A stretch of 64,000 nt of DNA, from assembly GCF_900113735.1 (NCBI RefSeq), contig NZ_FOQM01000018.1:62001-126000 (forward strand). The letters run 5' to 3'. Position numbers and translations under genes: made by a program. Below, one piece after another: positions 9,082 through 20,152 of the stretch. The notes below the pieces were generated by a model. It did not search any database. It was given only the letters and a program-made list of their open reading frames with translations, and was not told the DNA's origin. Positions within the stretch are counted from its first letter, which is position 1. The number at the start of each line of letters is the position of its first letter. This DNA is from Bradyrhizobium sp. Gha. Lineage in GTDB: Bacteria; Pseudomonadota; Alphaproteobacteria; Rhizobiales; Xanthobacteraceae.

Positions 9082-10008
9082 ATGCCGGTCCCTGTTCTCC
9101 TGGTGACGGGCTTTTTGGGAGCGGGCAAGACCACCGTCGTCAATCATCTGCTGGCGAATGCGGACGGGCGGCGGATCGCGGCCGTCGTCAACGATTTCGG
9201 CGCGATCAACATCGACGCGCAGTTGATTGCAGGTGAGCGTGACGGGGTGGTCAGTCTTGCCAATGGCTGCATCTGCTGCTCGCTCCAGGGCGACCTGTTG
9301 CGCACGCTGTCGACGCTGCTGCGCCGTGATCCGAGGCCCGATTACATCGTCATCGAAACCAGCGGGGTTGCCGACCCCGCCGACATCGTCCGCAATCTGA
9401 TGGACCCCGTGATCCTGCGCGAGGCGCCGTTGGAAACCGTGCTTTGCGTCATGGATGCGGCGACGCCGCCGGCGGCCCTGGAGGATGCGCTGCAGCGCTC
9501 GCAGCTGCGCGTCGCCGATATCGTGGCGTTGAGCAAGCTGGATCTGGCGGACGAAGGCGCAGGCGTGCGGATGCGCGGGGTCATCCGCGCGCAGCGCGTC
9601 CCGGCCGTGGTTGTCGATGCCAGGCACGGCGAGATCCCATCCGCGCTGCTGTTTCCTGCGAGCGATCGCGCGCCCGTGCCGCGCGAGCCGGGACCGAAGC
9701 GCCCGGCGGAAGCACGCTTCGAGACGCTGAGCTGGACCGCGGACCGGCCACTCTCGCTGCCGCACCTGCAGCAGGCGATCAACAAGCTCGCGCCGAAGCT
9801 GGCGCGCGCAAAGGGACTGTTCGAGACGATCGAGCAACCCGGGCGTCAGATGGTGTTCCAGTTTGCCGGCGGCCGCGCGACACTGGCGCCGGCTGATGCG
9901 CCTGCGGCGGGCGTACCGCGCGCGCGGATCGTCTTCATCGCCGAGCTCGGGGTGCTCTCGAAGGCCGAGCTGCACGAGCTCATGGACGGGTGTGTTGCTT
10001 CAGGTTGA
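9082..10008 (+). CDS. CobW/COG0523-family GTPase (metal chaperone type)
   Basis: The 308-residue protein has a G1/Walker A motif (GFLGAGKTT, residues 10-18), the characteristic metal-binding CxCC motif in NGCICCSLQGDL, a G3-like ETSGVADP segment and a guanine-specificity motif (SKLD). A weak C-terminal CobW domain follows. COG0523 proteins bind zinc, cobalt or iron and are thought to deliver metal to client enzymes. The start lies 3 nt after the stop of the metal-dependent aminoacylase gene, so the two are co-transcribed and the amidohydrolase is a plausible client; that is inference. Confidence 0.88.
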   Translation: MPVPVLLVTGFLGAGKTTVVNHLLANADGRRIAAVVNDFGAINIDAQLIAGERDGVVSLANGCICCSLQGDLLRTLSTLLRRDPRPDYIVIETSGVADPADIVRNLMDPVILREAPLETVLCVMDAATPPAALEDALQRSQLRVADIVALSKLDLADEGAGVRMRGVIRAQRVPAVVVDARHGEIPSALLFPASDRAPVPREPGPKRPAEARFETLSWTADRPLSLPHLQQAINKLAPKLARAKGLFETIEQPGRQMVFQFAGGRATLAPADAPAAGVPRARIVFIAELGVLSKAELHELMDGCVASG

Positions 10009-10082
10009 CGTGAGGCGATAGAGTCATTGCGCCCAACGTCAGCCGCCGGCTGTCGCGTTGCTGTGTCGATCCGAGGCCAAGG

Positions 10083-10955
10083 ATGCCCCCCAATAGCCCA
10101 CCCGTCCCTGCCGACGCCGCCTTACGCCGCGGTGCCAAGCCGGCCATCGTCTATCCCGCCGGGACGATGCCCGGGCCTGACATGGCCACGCTCGAATCCG
10201 CGCGGCGGACGATGGTCAAGACGCACGAGCTCATCGTGCCGCCCCGCGATGCTCGCGCCTTTCGTGTGGCGCGCGGCCAGTTCTTCCGCATCGTCGGCGT
10301 CGAAGGCCCCCAGGTCGGCGATCTCAATCTCTGGAACGCGGATGATCTCGCCGAGCGCTTCTTCAGCGGCAAGACGCGGGCGCTTCACGGCACCCATGTC
10401 GGCCTCGGTGATCGGCTCTGGAGCACGATGCCTTATCTGCGGCCGATCGCGACCATCAGTCACGATACGTTGGGCTGGTACGGTTTCGACGCCGATGGAG
10501 CCGGCATTCACGACGTCATCGGTACGCGCTGCGATCCCTACACCAATCTCCTGTTGAATGGCACGGCCTACGATTTCTGCTGCCACTCCAACCTGTCGCG
10601 CGCGCTTGCCGCCGAATTGAACGTCGATCCCGCCGCGGCGGAGCACCATGTCCACGACGTGCTCAACGTCTTCATGTGCACCGGCTTCACTGCCGACACG
10701 CACCAGTACTTCATGAAGGCCAGTCCGGTCCGGCCCGGCGACTTCATCGAGTTCTTCGCGGAGATCGACCTGCTCGGAGCGTTGTCGGCCTGTCCCGGAG
10801 GGGATTGCAGCGCGACCCATTCCAGCGATGTTGCGGCGTGTCATCCGCTCAAGATCGAAATCTTCGAGCCGGATCCAGCGACACTGAAGGGCTGGCCCTG
10901 GCCGGCGCCGAGTGCGTATCACCGTCACCACGGCGTGCAGGCGCAGGCGGAATAG
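10083..10955 (+). CDS. DUF1989 (urea-carboxylase-associated family) protein
   Basis: The 290-residue product carries the DUF1989 pattern: VARGQFFRIVGVEGPQVGDL near the N-terminus, then NLLLNGTAYDFCCHSN, CTGFTADTHQYF, PGDFIEFFAEIDLL, and the diagnostic SACPGGDCS towards the end. Relatives accompany urea or guanidine carboxylase genes and aminomethyltransferase-like operons, but their exact reaction is not settled. It follows the CobW gene by 74 nt on the same strand and may be in the same operon. The conserved Cys and His residues suggest metal binding. Confidence 0.82.
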   Translation: MPPNSPPVPADAALRRGAKPAIVYPAGTMPGPDMATLESARRTMVKTHELIVPPRDARAFRVARGQFFRIVGVEGPQVGDLNLWNADDLAERFFSGKTRALHGTHVGLGDRLWSTMPYLRPIATISHDTLGWYGFDADGAGIHDVIGTRCDPYTNLLLNGTAYDFCCHSNLSRALAAELNVDPAAAEHHVHDVLNVFMCTGFTADTHQYFMKASPVRPGDFIEFFAEIDLLGALSACPGGDCSATHSSDVAACHPLKIEIFEPDPATLKGWPWPAPSAYHRHHGVQAQAE

Positions 10956-11222
10956 CGCCGAATCGAATCGAGCGGCCGGCTGCTCCAGAAGCTGCAATGC
11001 CGACCCAGAAGCTGCAATCGCTCGAGAACGAGGTCAGCGCCTTCGTGGCGGCGTGCGGGCGGCCTGACGTGCAAGCCTGTTCGGCATTTTTCCGCGTCAC
11101 GGCATCGCCCTCGACGTGGGCGAACTGTTTGTCTTGACATGACGTTCGCCGTGCTCGACGTGTAAAGACGTCGGTCAATGGCACTTCTGTGCCCGAAAAG
11201 AAAAGCACGCGGGAAGGACGTC
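10956..11222. other. 267-bp intergenic region upstream of the acyl-CoA synthetase
   Basis: No convincing gene. It holds a 14-bp direct repeat (CCAGAAGCTGCAAT at 10985-10998 and 11005-11018, 20-bp period), a TTGACA hexamer at 11134-11139 without a well-spaced -10, and a small perfect inverted repeat GGCAC-TTCT-GTGCC at 11180-11193. A 46-codon frame (10997-11137) has no recognisable features. The promoter or activator site of the downstream carboxylase operon should lie here. Confidence 0.5.
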
Positions 11223-12944
11223 ATGAGCGCAGGTCTCGACGAACAGGACTACCTCGCCACCTTGCACGGCTTGTGGGAGAAGGCCTGGCCCAAGGGCCTG
11301 CCGCGTTTGCCGACCTATCTGCATGGCGAAGTACCCTTGACGGAATATCTCCGCGCCTGGGCGAAGCAGAGCCCTGCACGGCCCGCGGTGATCTTTTACG
11401 GGCACGTCACGACCTATGCGGATCTCGATGAGCAGAGCGATCGCTTTGCGGCGCTGTTGCAGGCCAAGGGCGTGCGCAAGGGCGATCGCGTCGCCGTCTT
11501 CCTGCCGAACTGCCCGCAATTCCACATCGTGTTCTTCGGCATTTTGAAGCTCGGCGCGGTCCATGTTCCCGTCAGCCCGCTGTCTCGCGCGTTCGAGCTG
11601 TCCTACGAACTCAACGACACCAATGCCGAGGTGATCGTGGCGTTGGACCAGCTCATACCCATCGTCGAGCAGGTCAAGCGCGAGGTGAGCCTGCGCGAGA
11701 TCATCGTCACAAGCTTTGCCGATGTCATCCCCTCGACGCCCACATTTCCGACGCCGGATTCGATCCGCGCGCCCCGTATCGCGATCTCAGGCGCGACCGA
11801 TCTGCTGCCTGCGCTCGCAGCACAGCCGGTGCCTGTGCGTCTGCCGCCGCCCGGCCTCGATGAGGTCGCTGCACTCAACTACACCGGCGGCACCACCGGC
11901 ATGCCAAAGGGCTGCGTCCATACCCATCGCGACATGGTCTATACGGCCGCGGCCAATTACGGCATCTCGGTGCCCGCGGACGAGAGCAGCGTGTTCTTGT
12001 CGTTCTTTCCCGAGTTCTGGATCGCCGGCGAAAACGCCGGCCTTATCTTCCCGCTGTTCTCCGGCGGGACGTTGGTGCTGCTGGCGCGCTGGGATGCCGT
12101 CGGCGCCATGGCCGCGATCGAAAAGTACAAGGTCACCGTCACGGCGATGCCGGTCGATAGCGCGGTGGAGCTGATGGATCATCCTCGCTGGAGCGAGTTC
12201 GACCTGTCGTCGCTGAAGGAGGTCCGCGTCGTCTCCTTCGTCAAGAAGCTCAACGCCGACTATCGCAAGCGCTGGAAGGATCTCACCGGTACCCTCCTGA
12301 TGGAGGCGGCCTGGGGAATGACGGAAACCCACACCTCCAACACGTTCACGTCAGGTTTCCAGGACGACGATTTCGATCTCAACAATCAACCGATCTTCGT
12401 CGGGCTGCCGGTCCCCGGCGCCGAGTTCAAGATCACCGATTTCGAGACCGGCGCATTGCTCCCGCTCCCCGCGGAGGGCGAGATCCGGGTGCGCACGCCG
12501 TCGCTGCTCAAGAGCTACTGGAACAAGCCGGAGGCGACTGCGGAATCGTTGATCGATGGCTGGCTGCGCACCGGCGACATCGGCACCATCGACAAGGACG
12601 GTTTCCTACACTTCCTCGGCCGTCGCAAGGAGATGCTGAAGGTCAAGGGCATGAGCGTGTTTCCCCCGGAGATCGAGGCGATGCTGGGGCAGCATCCGAA
12701 GGTGCTGGGCTCCGGTGTGGTGGGGCGCGACGATCCCGACAAGGGGCAGGTGCCGGTGGCCTATATCCAGCTCAAGCCCGAGGCGGTTGGCACGATCACC
12801 GCCGAGCACCTGCGCGCCTGGTGTGCCGAGCGCATGGCCGCCTACAAGGTCCCCGAGGTGCGCATCATCGAGGCGCTACCCTTGACGGCCACGGGCAAGG
12901 TGAAGAAGCAGGATCTCAATCCGAACCAGCCCATTGCAGTCTGA
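11223..12944 (+). CDS. AMP-forming acyl-CoA synthetase
   Basis: The 573-residue ANL-superfamily enzyme activates a carboxylic acid to its CoA thioester through an acyl-adenylate. The P-loop-like motif appears as LNYTGGTTGMPKGCVHTHRD, the A5 region as WGMTETHT, the hinge aspartate as GWLRTGDIGTIDKDGFLHF, and the C-terminal catalytic lysine in PLTATGKVKKQDL. The ATG at 11223 (MSAGLDEQDY) has a GGAAGG ribosome site; an in-frame start 15 codons earlier seems less likely. It is 11 nt from the acyl-CoA carboxylase start, so it probably supplies the acyl-CoA that the carboxylase uses. The acid itself is unknown. Confidence 0.9.
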   Translation: MSAGLDEQDYLATLHGLWEKAWPKGLPRLPTYLHGEVPLTEYLRAWAKQSPARPAVIFYGHVTTYADLDEQSDRFAALLQAKGVRKGDRVAVFLPNCPQFHIVFFGILKLGAVHVPVSPLSRAFELSYELNDTNAEVIVALDQLIPIVEQVKREVSLREIIVTSFADVIPSTPTFPTPDSIRAPRIAISGATDLLPALAAQPVPVRLPPPGLDEVAALNYTGGTTGMPKGCVHTHRDMVYTAAANYGISVPADESSVFLSFFPEFWIAGENAGLIFPLFSGGTLVLLARWDAVGAMAAIEKYKVTVTAMPVDSAVELMDHPRWSEFDLSSLKEVRVVSFVKKLNADYRKRWKDLTGTLLMEAAWGMTETHTSNTFTSGFQDDDFDLNNQPIFVGLPVPGAEFKITDFETGALLPLPAEGEIRVRTPSLLKSYWNKPEATAESLIDGWLRTGDIGTIDKDGFLHFLGRRKEMLKVKGMSVFPPEIEAMLGQHPKVLGSGVVGRDDPDKGQVPVAYIQLKPEAVGTITAEHLRAWCAERMAAYKVPEVRIIEALPLTATGKVKKQDLNPNQPIAV

Positions 12945-12955
12945 GCGTGAGAGCG

Positions 12956-15900
12956 ATGTCGTTCAAGAAGCTCCTGATCGCCAATCGCGGCGAGATCGCC
13001 ATCCGCATCGCCCGCGCCGCGGCTGACGCCGGCATTGCCACGGTTGCGATCCATCCGGCCGATGACGCGCTGTCGTTGCATGTGCGCGTTGCCGACGACG
13101 CGATCGAAATTCCCGGTCGCGGCGCGCGGGCCTATCTCGATATCGATGCCGTCGTGAGGGCGGCGAAGAGCGCGGGCTGCGATGCCCTGCATCCCGGCTA
13201 CGGCTTTCTCAGCGAGAACGCGGCGTTCGCAACAGCCTGTGCGGATGCGGGCATCGTCTTCGTCGGACCGAAGCCGGCCGCGCTGGAACTGTTCGGCGAC
13301 AAGGTCGCCGCACGGCAACTGGCGAAGCGTTGCGGTGTGCCGATCATATCAGGCACCAGCGGGCCGTCGTCGCTCGACGAGATTACGGCGTTCTTCACCT
13401 CGCTCGGCAACAATGCGGCGGTGGTGATCAAGGCGATGGCCGGCGGCGGCGGACGTGGCATGCGCGTGGTCGAGAACGCCGCAGATCTGGTCGAGGCCTA
13501 TGCCCGCTGCCAGTCCGAGGCCAGGGCGGCGTTCGGCTTCGACGGCGTCTATGCCGAGCGGCTGATCCGGCAGGCGCGCCACATCGAGGTGCAGATCATC
13601 GGTGATCATCACGGCGCGATCGCTCATCTCTGGGAGCGCGAATGCACCGTCCAGCGCCGGCATCAGAAGCTGATCGAGGTGGCGCCGAGCCCGTCGCTGA
13701 GCGATACCTTGCGCGGCCGTATCATCGAGGCGGCCAGGCAGCTCGCGGCGGCCGCCTCGTATGACAATCTCGGCACGTTCGAGTTCCTGGTCGACGGCAC
13801 CGCCGAGGACAGCTTCGCTTTCATCGAGGCCAATCCGCGGCTCCAGGTCGAACATACTGTGACGGAGGAGGTGCTCGGCATCGACCTCGTCCGCGCCCAG
13901 CTCGCAATTGCCGCGGGCGCATCGCTGGCCTCGCTCGGTCTCGCGCAGGGCGCGATCCCGAAGCCACGCGGCTATGCCATGCAGCTCCGCGTCAACATGG
14001 AGACGCTGGACGCGACGGGTGCGACGCATCCGAGCGGGGGCGTGCTCGCCGTATTCGAGCCACCGTCAGGCCCCGGTGTCCGCGTCGACAGTTTTGGCTA
14101 TGCCGGCTACAAGACCAGCGCGGCGTTTGACTCGCTGCTGGCCAAGGTGATCGTGCACACGCCGGGCGAAGCCTGGCATGACGTCGTCGCCAAAGCTTCG
14201 CGAGCCCTGCGCGAGTTCCGGATCGATGGCGTCGTCACCAACATCGCCTTCCTCCAGGCCGTGCTGGCGCACCCTGACTTCCGGACCAATCGCATCGCGA
14301 CCGATTTCATCGATCGCAACATCGCCAGGCTGGTCGAGGCGGCGGATGGCGCGGCCAAGCCGCTGTACTTTGCCGCGGCTGAGCGAGGCGGCGCTCACGG
14401 CACCGAGACCCAAATCGCGCAAGCCGTGCCTGAAGGCGCGGTGATGGTCGCAGCGCCCCTGCAGGGCACCATCGTCACCATTCAGGTCAGGGAAGGCGAG
14501 GTCGTGCGCCCGGGCCAGCAACTCGCCGTGATCGAGTCCATGAAGATGGAGCATCTGGTCATGGCCGAGCAGGGCGGCCGCGTCATGAAGCTCGCAGCCG
14601 GCGACGGCGTCACGCTGCTACATGGCGAACCGATCCTCTATCTCGAGCCGCTCGACGTCGCTGCCGATGCGTCGTCTGTCGAGACCGACATCGATCTCGA
14701 CCATATCCGCCCCGATCTTGCCGAGTTGATCGCGCGGCAGGCCAACACGCTCGATGCAAACCGTCCGGCCTCTGTCCAGCGCCGGCGCAACACCAACCAG
14801 CGTACGGCGCGCGAAAACGTCGCGCAGCTGGTCGATGACGGCTCGTTCATGGAATATGGCAGCCTGGCCATTGCCGCGCAGCGGCGGCGGCGCAAGCTCG
14901 ACGATCTCATCAAGAATACACCGGCCGATGGCCTCGTCATGGGCATCGCCACCGTCAATGGCGAGAAATTCGGCGGAGACGCCGCGCGCTGCATCGTGGT
15001 GGCCTATGACTACACCGTGCTTGCGGGTACGCAGGGCCACATGAACCACAAGAAGATCGACCGCATGCTCACGCTGGCGGAAGACTGGCGTTTGCCGCTG
15101 GTGTTCTATGCCGAAGGCGGCGGCGGCCGGCCCGGCGACACCGACCGGCTCGGCATGACCGGGCTTGATGGGCCGTCCTTCGTGCAGTTCGCAAAGCTCT
15201 CCGGCCTCGTGCCCGTCATTGGGGTCGTCTCCGGCTATTGCTTTGCCGGCAATGCCGCGATGCTCGGCTGCTGCGACGTCATCATCGCCACCAAGAATGC
15301 TTCGATCGGCATGGGCGGCCCCGCGATGATCGAAGGCGGCGGCCTCGGCGTCTATCATCCCGCAGAAGTCGGCCCGGTCTCGTTCCAGTCGCCGAACGGC
15401 GTCATCGATATCCTGGTCGAGGACGAGCAGGAGGCGACGTCAGTCGCGCAGAAATACCTGTCCTATTTCCAGGGCGCCGTGACGCACTGGGAAGCCGCCG
15501 ATCAGCGCCTGCTCCGTCGCGCCATCCCGGAGAATCGCCTGCGTGTCTACGAGATCCGCAGCGTGATCGATCTGGTCGCCGACAAGAACAGCGTGCTGGA
15601 GCTGCGCCGCGACTATGGTCTCGGCATGATCACCGCGCTGATCCGCATCGAGGGAAAACCGTTCGGCCTGATCGCCAACAATCCCCGCCATCTCGGCGGC
15701 GCGATCGATGCCGACGCCGGCGACAAGGCCGCGCGTTTCCTCCAGCTCTGCGACGCCTTCGATCTGCCTGTTGTCTCGCTCTGCGACACGCCCGGCTTCA
15801 TGGTCGGCCCGGAAGCGGAGAAGACCGCGATCGTGCGCCACGTCTCGCGCATGTTCGTGACGGGCGCGAGCCTTACCGTGCCGCTGTTCGGCATCGTGCT

Positions 15901-16261
15901 GCGCAAGGGCTACGGGCTCGGGGCGCAGTCGATGATCGGCGGCGGCTTCCACGCCTCGTTCTTCACCGCGGCCTGGCCGACCGGCGAGTTCGGTGGCATG
16001 GGCCTCGAAGGCTATGTCCGCCTCGGCTTCCGGAAGGAGATGGAAGCGATCGCCGACCCCGAGGAGCGCGAGGCCTATTATCGCAACAAGGTCGCCGAGC
16101 TCTATGCCAACGGCAAGGCGGTCTCGATCGCCTCGGTGTTCGAGATCGACAACGTCATCGACCCCGCGGAGACGCGGCGCTGGATCATGGCGGGCCTGCG
16201 CTCGGTGCCGAAGCCGGCGCCAAGGACGCAGAAGAAGCGGCCGTGCATCGACACCTGGTGA
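12956..16261 (+). CDS. Single-chain acyl-CoA carboxylase (BC-BCCP-CT fusion)
   Basis: The 1,101-residue protein joins all acyl-CoA carboxylase activities. Residues 1-450 are a biotin carboxylase (LLIANRGEIAIRI, KAMAGGGGRGMR, and EANPRLQVEHTVTE near 300). A biotin carrier follows, with ESMKMEH placing the biotinylated lysine at about 530, and residues 590-1090 form a carboxyltransferase of the PccB/AccD5 type. The same order occurs in long-chain acyl-CoA carboxylases (LCC) known as single-chain enzymes. Most bacteria split these functions across two or more proteins. The substrate is probably the acyl-CoA made by the synthetase encoded immediately upstream, and the adjacent sigma-54 activator suggests regulated catabolic use. 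Acetyl-, propionyl- or longer acyl-CoA cannot be told apart from sequence reading. Confidence 0.9.
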   Translation: MSFKKLLIANRGEIAIRIARAAADAGIATVAIHPADDALSLHVRVADDAIEIPGRGARAYLDIDAVVRAAKSAGCDALHPGYGFLSENAAFATACADAGIVFVGPKPAALELFGDKVAARQLAKRCGVPIISGTSGPSSLDEITAFFTSLGNNAAVVIKAMAGGGGRGMRVVENAADLVEAYARCQSEARAAFGFDGVYAERLIRQARHIEVQIIGDHHGAIAHLWERECTVQRRHQKLIEVAPSPSLSDTLRGRIIEAARQLAAAASYDNLGTFEFLVDGTAEDSFAFIEANPRLQVEHTVTEEVLGIDLVRAQLAIAAGASLASLGLAQGAIPKPRGYAMQLRVNMETLDATGATHPSGGVLAVFEPPSGPGVRVDSFGYAGYKTSAAFDSLLAKVIVHTPGEAWHDVVAKASRALREFRIDGVVTNIAFLQAVLAHPDFRTNRIATDFIDRNIARLVEAADGAAKPLYFAAAERGGAHGTETQIAQAVPEGAVMVAAPLQGTIVTIQVREGEVVRPGQQLAVIESMKMEHLVMAEQGGRVMKLAAGDGVTLLHGEPILYLEPLDVAADASSVETDIDLDHIRPDLAELIARQANTLDANRPASVQRRRNTNQRTARENVAQLVDDGSFMEYGSLAIAAQRRRRKLDDLIKNTPADGLVMGIATVNGEKFGGDAARCIVVAYDYTVLAGTQGHMNHKKIDRMLTLAEDWRLPLVFYAEGGGGRPGDTDRLGMTGLDGPSFVQFAKLSGLVPVIGVVSGYCFAGNAAMLGCCDVIIATKNASIGMGGPAMIEGGGLGVYHPAEVGPVSFQSPNGVIDILVEDEQEATSVAQKYLSYFQGAVTHWEAADQRLLRRAIPENRLRVYEIRSVIDLVADKNSVLELRRDYGLGMITALIRIEGKPFGLIANNPRHLGGAIDADAGDKAARFLQLCDAFDLPVVSLCDTPGFMVGPEAEKTAIVRHVSRMFVTGASLTVPLFGIVLRKGYGLGAQSMIGGGFHASFFTAAWPTGEFGGMGLEGYVRLGFRKEMEAIADPEEREAYYRNKVAELYANGKAVSIASVFEIDNVIDPAETRRWIMAGLRSVPKPAPRTQKKRPCIDTW

Positions 16262-16356
16262 GCGCGGTGCAGCAATAGCTGCGTTCCGGTTCCCGATTGA
16301 CATCCCCGCCTTTGGTGCCAGACTTTGCACGAGAATACAGGGTGGAGACGTCCGCG

Positions 16357-18204
<1,848 letters not shown>

Positions 18205-18211
18205 CTCGCAC

Positions 18212-18781
18212 TTACGAAAAATCCATCCAGCTCAGATGCCGCGAATCGAGGTCGCCGACTGAAACGGTCTCGCGGATTTCGTGCGGGGTGTGGAAGCTGC
18301 TGCGCAAATACACCAGTGGCGCGGCCGCGGCTGAATGCGACACGCCGCGCACCTTGCCGACGAAGATCGAGTGCGTCCTGGTCTCGAATTCCTGCGCCAG
18401 TACGCAGTCGAACGCGGCGACCGCGTCGGTCAGCACCGGAGCACCAGTGACTCCGCGCGTCCATTGCCCGAAGGCAAAACGGTCGTCGCCGTTGACGCCT
18501 TTCTGGCCGCTGAAGGTCAGCGCCAGCAGCGCGTGATCCTCGTGCAGGAAGTTGATCGCGAAGGCGCCTTCCTCGCGGATGCGGGTGTGCGCGCTGGCTT
18601 TGCGGTTGACGCAGACGATCAGCGAGGGCGGATTGTCCGACAGCGAACAGGCCGACGTCACCGTCAGCCCGGTGCGCTTGCCGTGCTCGGCGCCGACCGT
18701 GACCAGCGCGACCGCGCCGGCGCATTGGCGCATCGCCTGCTTGAAATCCTTGGCATCAAAAGGATTGGCGTCGACGCTCAC
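18212..18781 (-). CDS. Flavin reductase (two-component monooxygenase partner)
   Basis: The 189-residue protein belongs to the HpaC/DIM6-NTAB flavin reductase-like family: FKQAMRQCAGAVALVTV, GLTVTSACSLSDNPPSLIVC, INFLHEDHALLALTFSG and the later APVLTDAVAAFDCVLAQEFE are all characteristic. These enzymes use NAD(P)H to make reduced FMN or FAD for a partner oxygenase. It starts with GTG, 57 nt downstream of a luciferase-like monooxygenase gene on the same strand, and the pair reads as a two-component flavin monooxygenase. The gene stops 7 nt from the convergent sigma-54 regulator gene. Confidence 0.88.
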   Translation of the reverse strand: MSVDANPFDAKDFKQAMRQCAGAVALVTVGAEHGKRTGLTVTSACSLSDNPPSLIVCVNRKASAHTRIREEGAFAINFLHEDHALLALTFSGQKGVNGDDRFAFGQWTRGVTGAPVLTDAVAAFDCVLAQEFETRTHSIFVGKVRGVSHSAAAAPLVYLRSSFHTPHEIRETVSVGDLDSRHLSWMDFS

Positions 18782-18838
18782 GCGGACATCTCCGAAACAG
18801 TAGCGGGTGCGGCAGGTTCGCGCCGCACCCGCCGAGCG

Positions 18839-19936
18839 TCAAGCTGCCTTCTTTGCGGAGCCGAGATGCTTCAGGCGCGGCATCACCTCGTTCATCAGCA
18901 GCGAGAGCGAGTGGTGCCAGGCCTCCGGCTTGTGCTTGTAGTCGAAGCCGAACACGCAGAGCACGCCGAAGCCGCCGACCTCGTCATAGATCTTCTCGAT
19001 CTTCTCCGCGACCGTCGCAGGCGAGCCGACGATCCAGTTCCGTTTGGCGCAATATTCGACGGTGACGTCGCTATCGGGCACATCGGGGGCGTGCTTCAGA
19101 TAGTCCTTGAAGCCGAAATGCCCGAGCAGCGGCAGGAAGTACTCGCTCATCATCCGGCCCATCATGTCACCGGTCGAGAGCTTCCAGGCCTCTTCGTCGG
19201 TGTCGGCGACGAAGACCTCGCGCACCAGGCGCCAGTCGGCGCGGTTCGGCTTGCGTCCGGTCTTGGCGGCGCCGATCTCCACCGAATCCCAATGGCTGCC
19301 GACATAAGCCGGGTTGAGGTTCAGGCTCATCGGGATGAAGCCGCGTTCGCCGGCGAGCTTCAGCGTGTCCGAGTTCTTCGACAGTCCGGCCACGCCGATC
19401 GGCGGATGTGGCGCCTGCAGCGGCTTGATGTGCGGCTTGAGGAAGTCGAACATCGTGTCGGGCTTGGTCACCGTCCAGAACTTGCCCTTGTGCGTGAACG
19501 GTGCGGGCTCGCTCCACATCTTCAGGATGATCTCCAGCGCCTCGCGGGTCATGTCGCGGTTCTGCCCGCTCATGCCGTCGACGTTGAACATCGCCCAGTC
19601 GCTCGGCAAGCCTGAGGCCGCGACGCCGAAATTGAGCCGGCCCTCGGAGAGATGGTCCAGCATCGCGACCCGGTTGGCGAGCTCGGCGGGATGGTGATAG
19701 GGCAGCAGGAAGCCGCCGGGGCCGATGCGCAGGCGCTTGGTCTGCATCAGGGCCTGAGCGATCAGCAGGTCCGGCGTGGGATTGGGTTCCCAGGGCGCGG
19801 TGTGATGCTCGCCGATCCAGGCTTCCTGATAGCCGAGTTCGTCGAGCCAGCGCAGGACCTGCAAGTCCCAATCGTGTCCTTCCTTCAGGCCGCACTCCGG
19901 CGGATGCGAAGGCATCGTGAAATAGCCGATCTCCAT
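18839..19936 (-). CDS. LLM-class flavin-dependent monooxygenase
   Basis: The 365-residue luciferase-like (bacterial luciferase superfamily) protein begins MEIGYFTMPSHPPE, followed by EAWIGEHHTAPWEPNPTPDL and RIGPGGFLLPYHHP, as in limonene-monooxygenase-like LLM enzymes. It would hydroxylate or oxidatively cleave an organic substrate with reduced flavin and oxygen. The flavin reductase encoded next is the likely source of reduced flavin. Its substrate is not determinable here; the closeness of the acyl-CoA synthetase-carboxylase unit suggests, without proof, that the oxygenase feeds that pathway. Confidence 0.88.
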   Translation of the reverse strand: MEIGYFTMPSHPPECGLKEGHDWDLQVLRWLDELGYQEAWIGEHHTAPWEPNPTPDLLIAQALMQTKRLRIGPGGFLLPYHHPAELANRVAMLDHLSEGRLNFGVAASGLPSDWAMFNVDGMSGQNRDMTREALEIILKMWSEPAPFTHKGKFWTVTKPDTMFDFLKPHIKPLQAPHPPIGVAGLSKNSDTLKLAGERGFIPMSLNLNPAYVGSHWDSVEIGAAKTGRKPNRADWRLVREVFVADTDEEAWKLSTGDMMGRMMSEYFLPLLGHFGFKDYLKHAPDVPDSDVTVEYCAKRNWIVGSPATVAEKIEKIYDEVGGFGVLCVFGFDYKHKPEAWHHSLSLLMNEVMPRLKHLGSAKKAA

Positions 19937-20096
19937 GGTTTCCTCATCTGATGTTGACGCGTCTTGCTGCGCGCGTCCCCTTGAACGGAAACAGCTTCAG
20001 CAAGCGGTGTGCCAGCGCGCTTTGCGCCCGGCCCCGTGAGAAAAGGCTGGTTTGGAGCGGTAATAGCCGATATTCCGGGGCAGATTTGCCGAGCGT

Positions 20097-20118
20097 CCGT
20101 CTCATTGTCGCGAGACGG
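20097..20118. promoter_or_regulatory. Inverted repeat upstream of dgoK
   Basis: A perfect 7-bp inverted repeat, CCGTCTC-N8-GAGACGG, lies 35 bp upstream of the dgoK start, and a further GAGACG occurs at 20131-20136. Its size and place suit a dimeric repressor of the GntR type, the class that often controls galactonate genes. No regulator gene for it is present in the window. Site function is inference. Confidence 0.35.
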
Positions 20119-20152
20119 CGTCCTGGCGGTGAGACGAGGGATACGATTCGAA

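Noticed and set aside
10997..11137. 46-codon frame after the DUF1989 gene
   Set aside because: No ribosome site, family motif or composition bias supports it; the direct repeat in its start region suggests non-coding DNA.
11170..11200. Possible sigma-54 promoter (TGGCAC...TGCC) upstream of the acyl-CoA synthetase
   Set aside because: The GG and GC are 9 bases apart where 10 are needed, and the TTGC element is not matched. It is better described as a short inverted repeat.
12956..16261. Carbamoyl-phosphate synthase large subunit (ATP-grasp similarity)
   Set aside because: Only the ATP-grasp part is shared; the ESMKMEH biotin site and the carboxyltransferase domain identify an acyl-CoA carboxylase.
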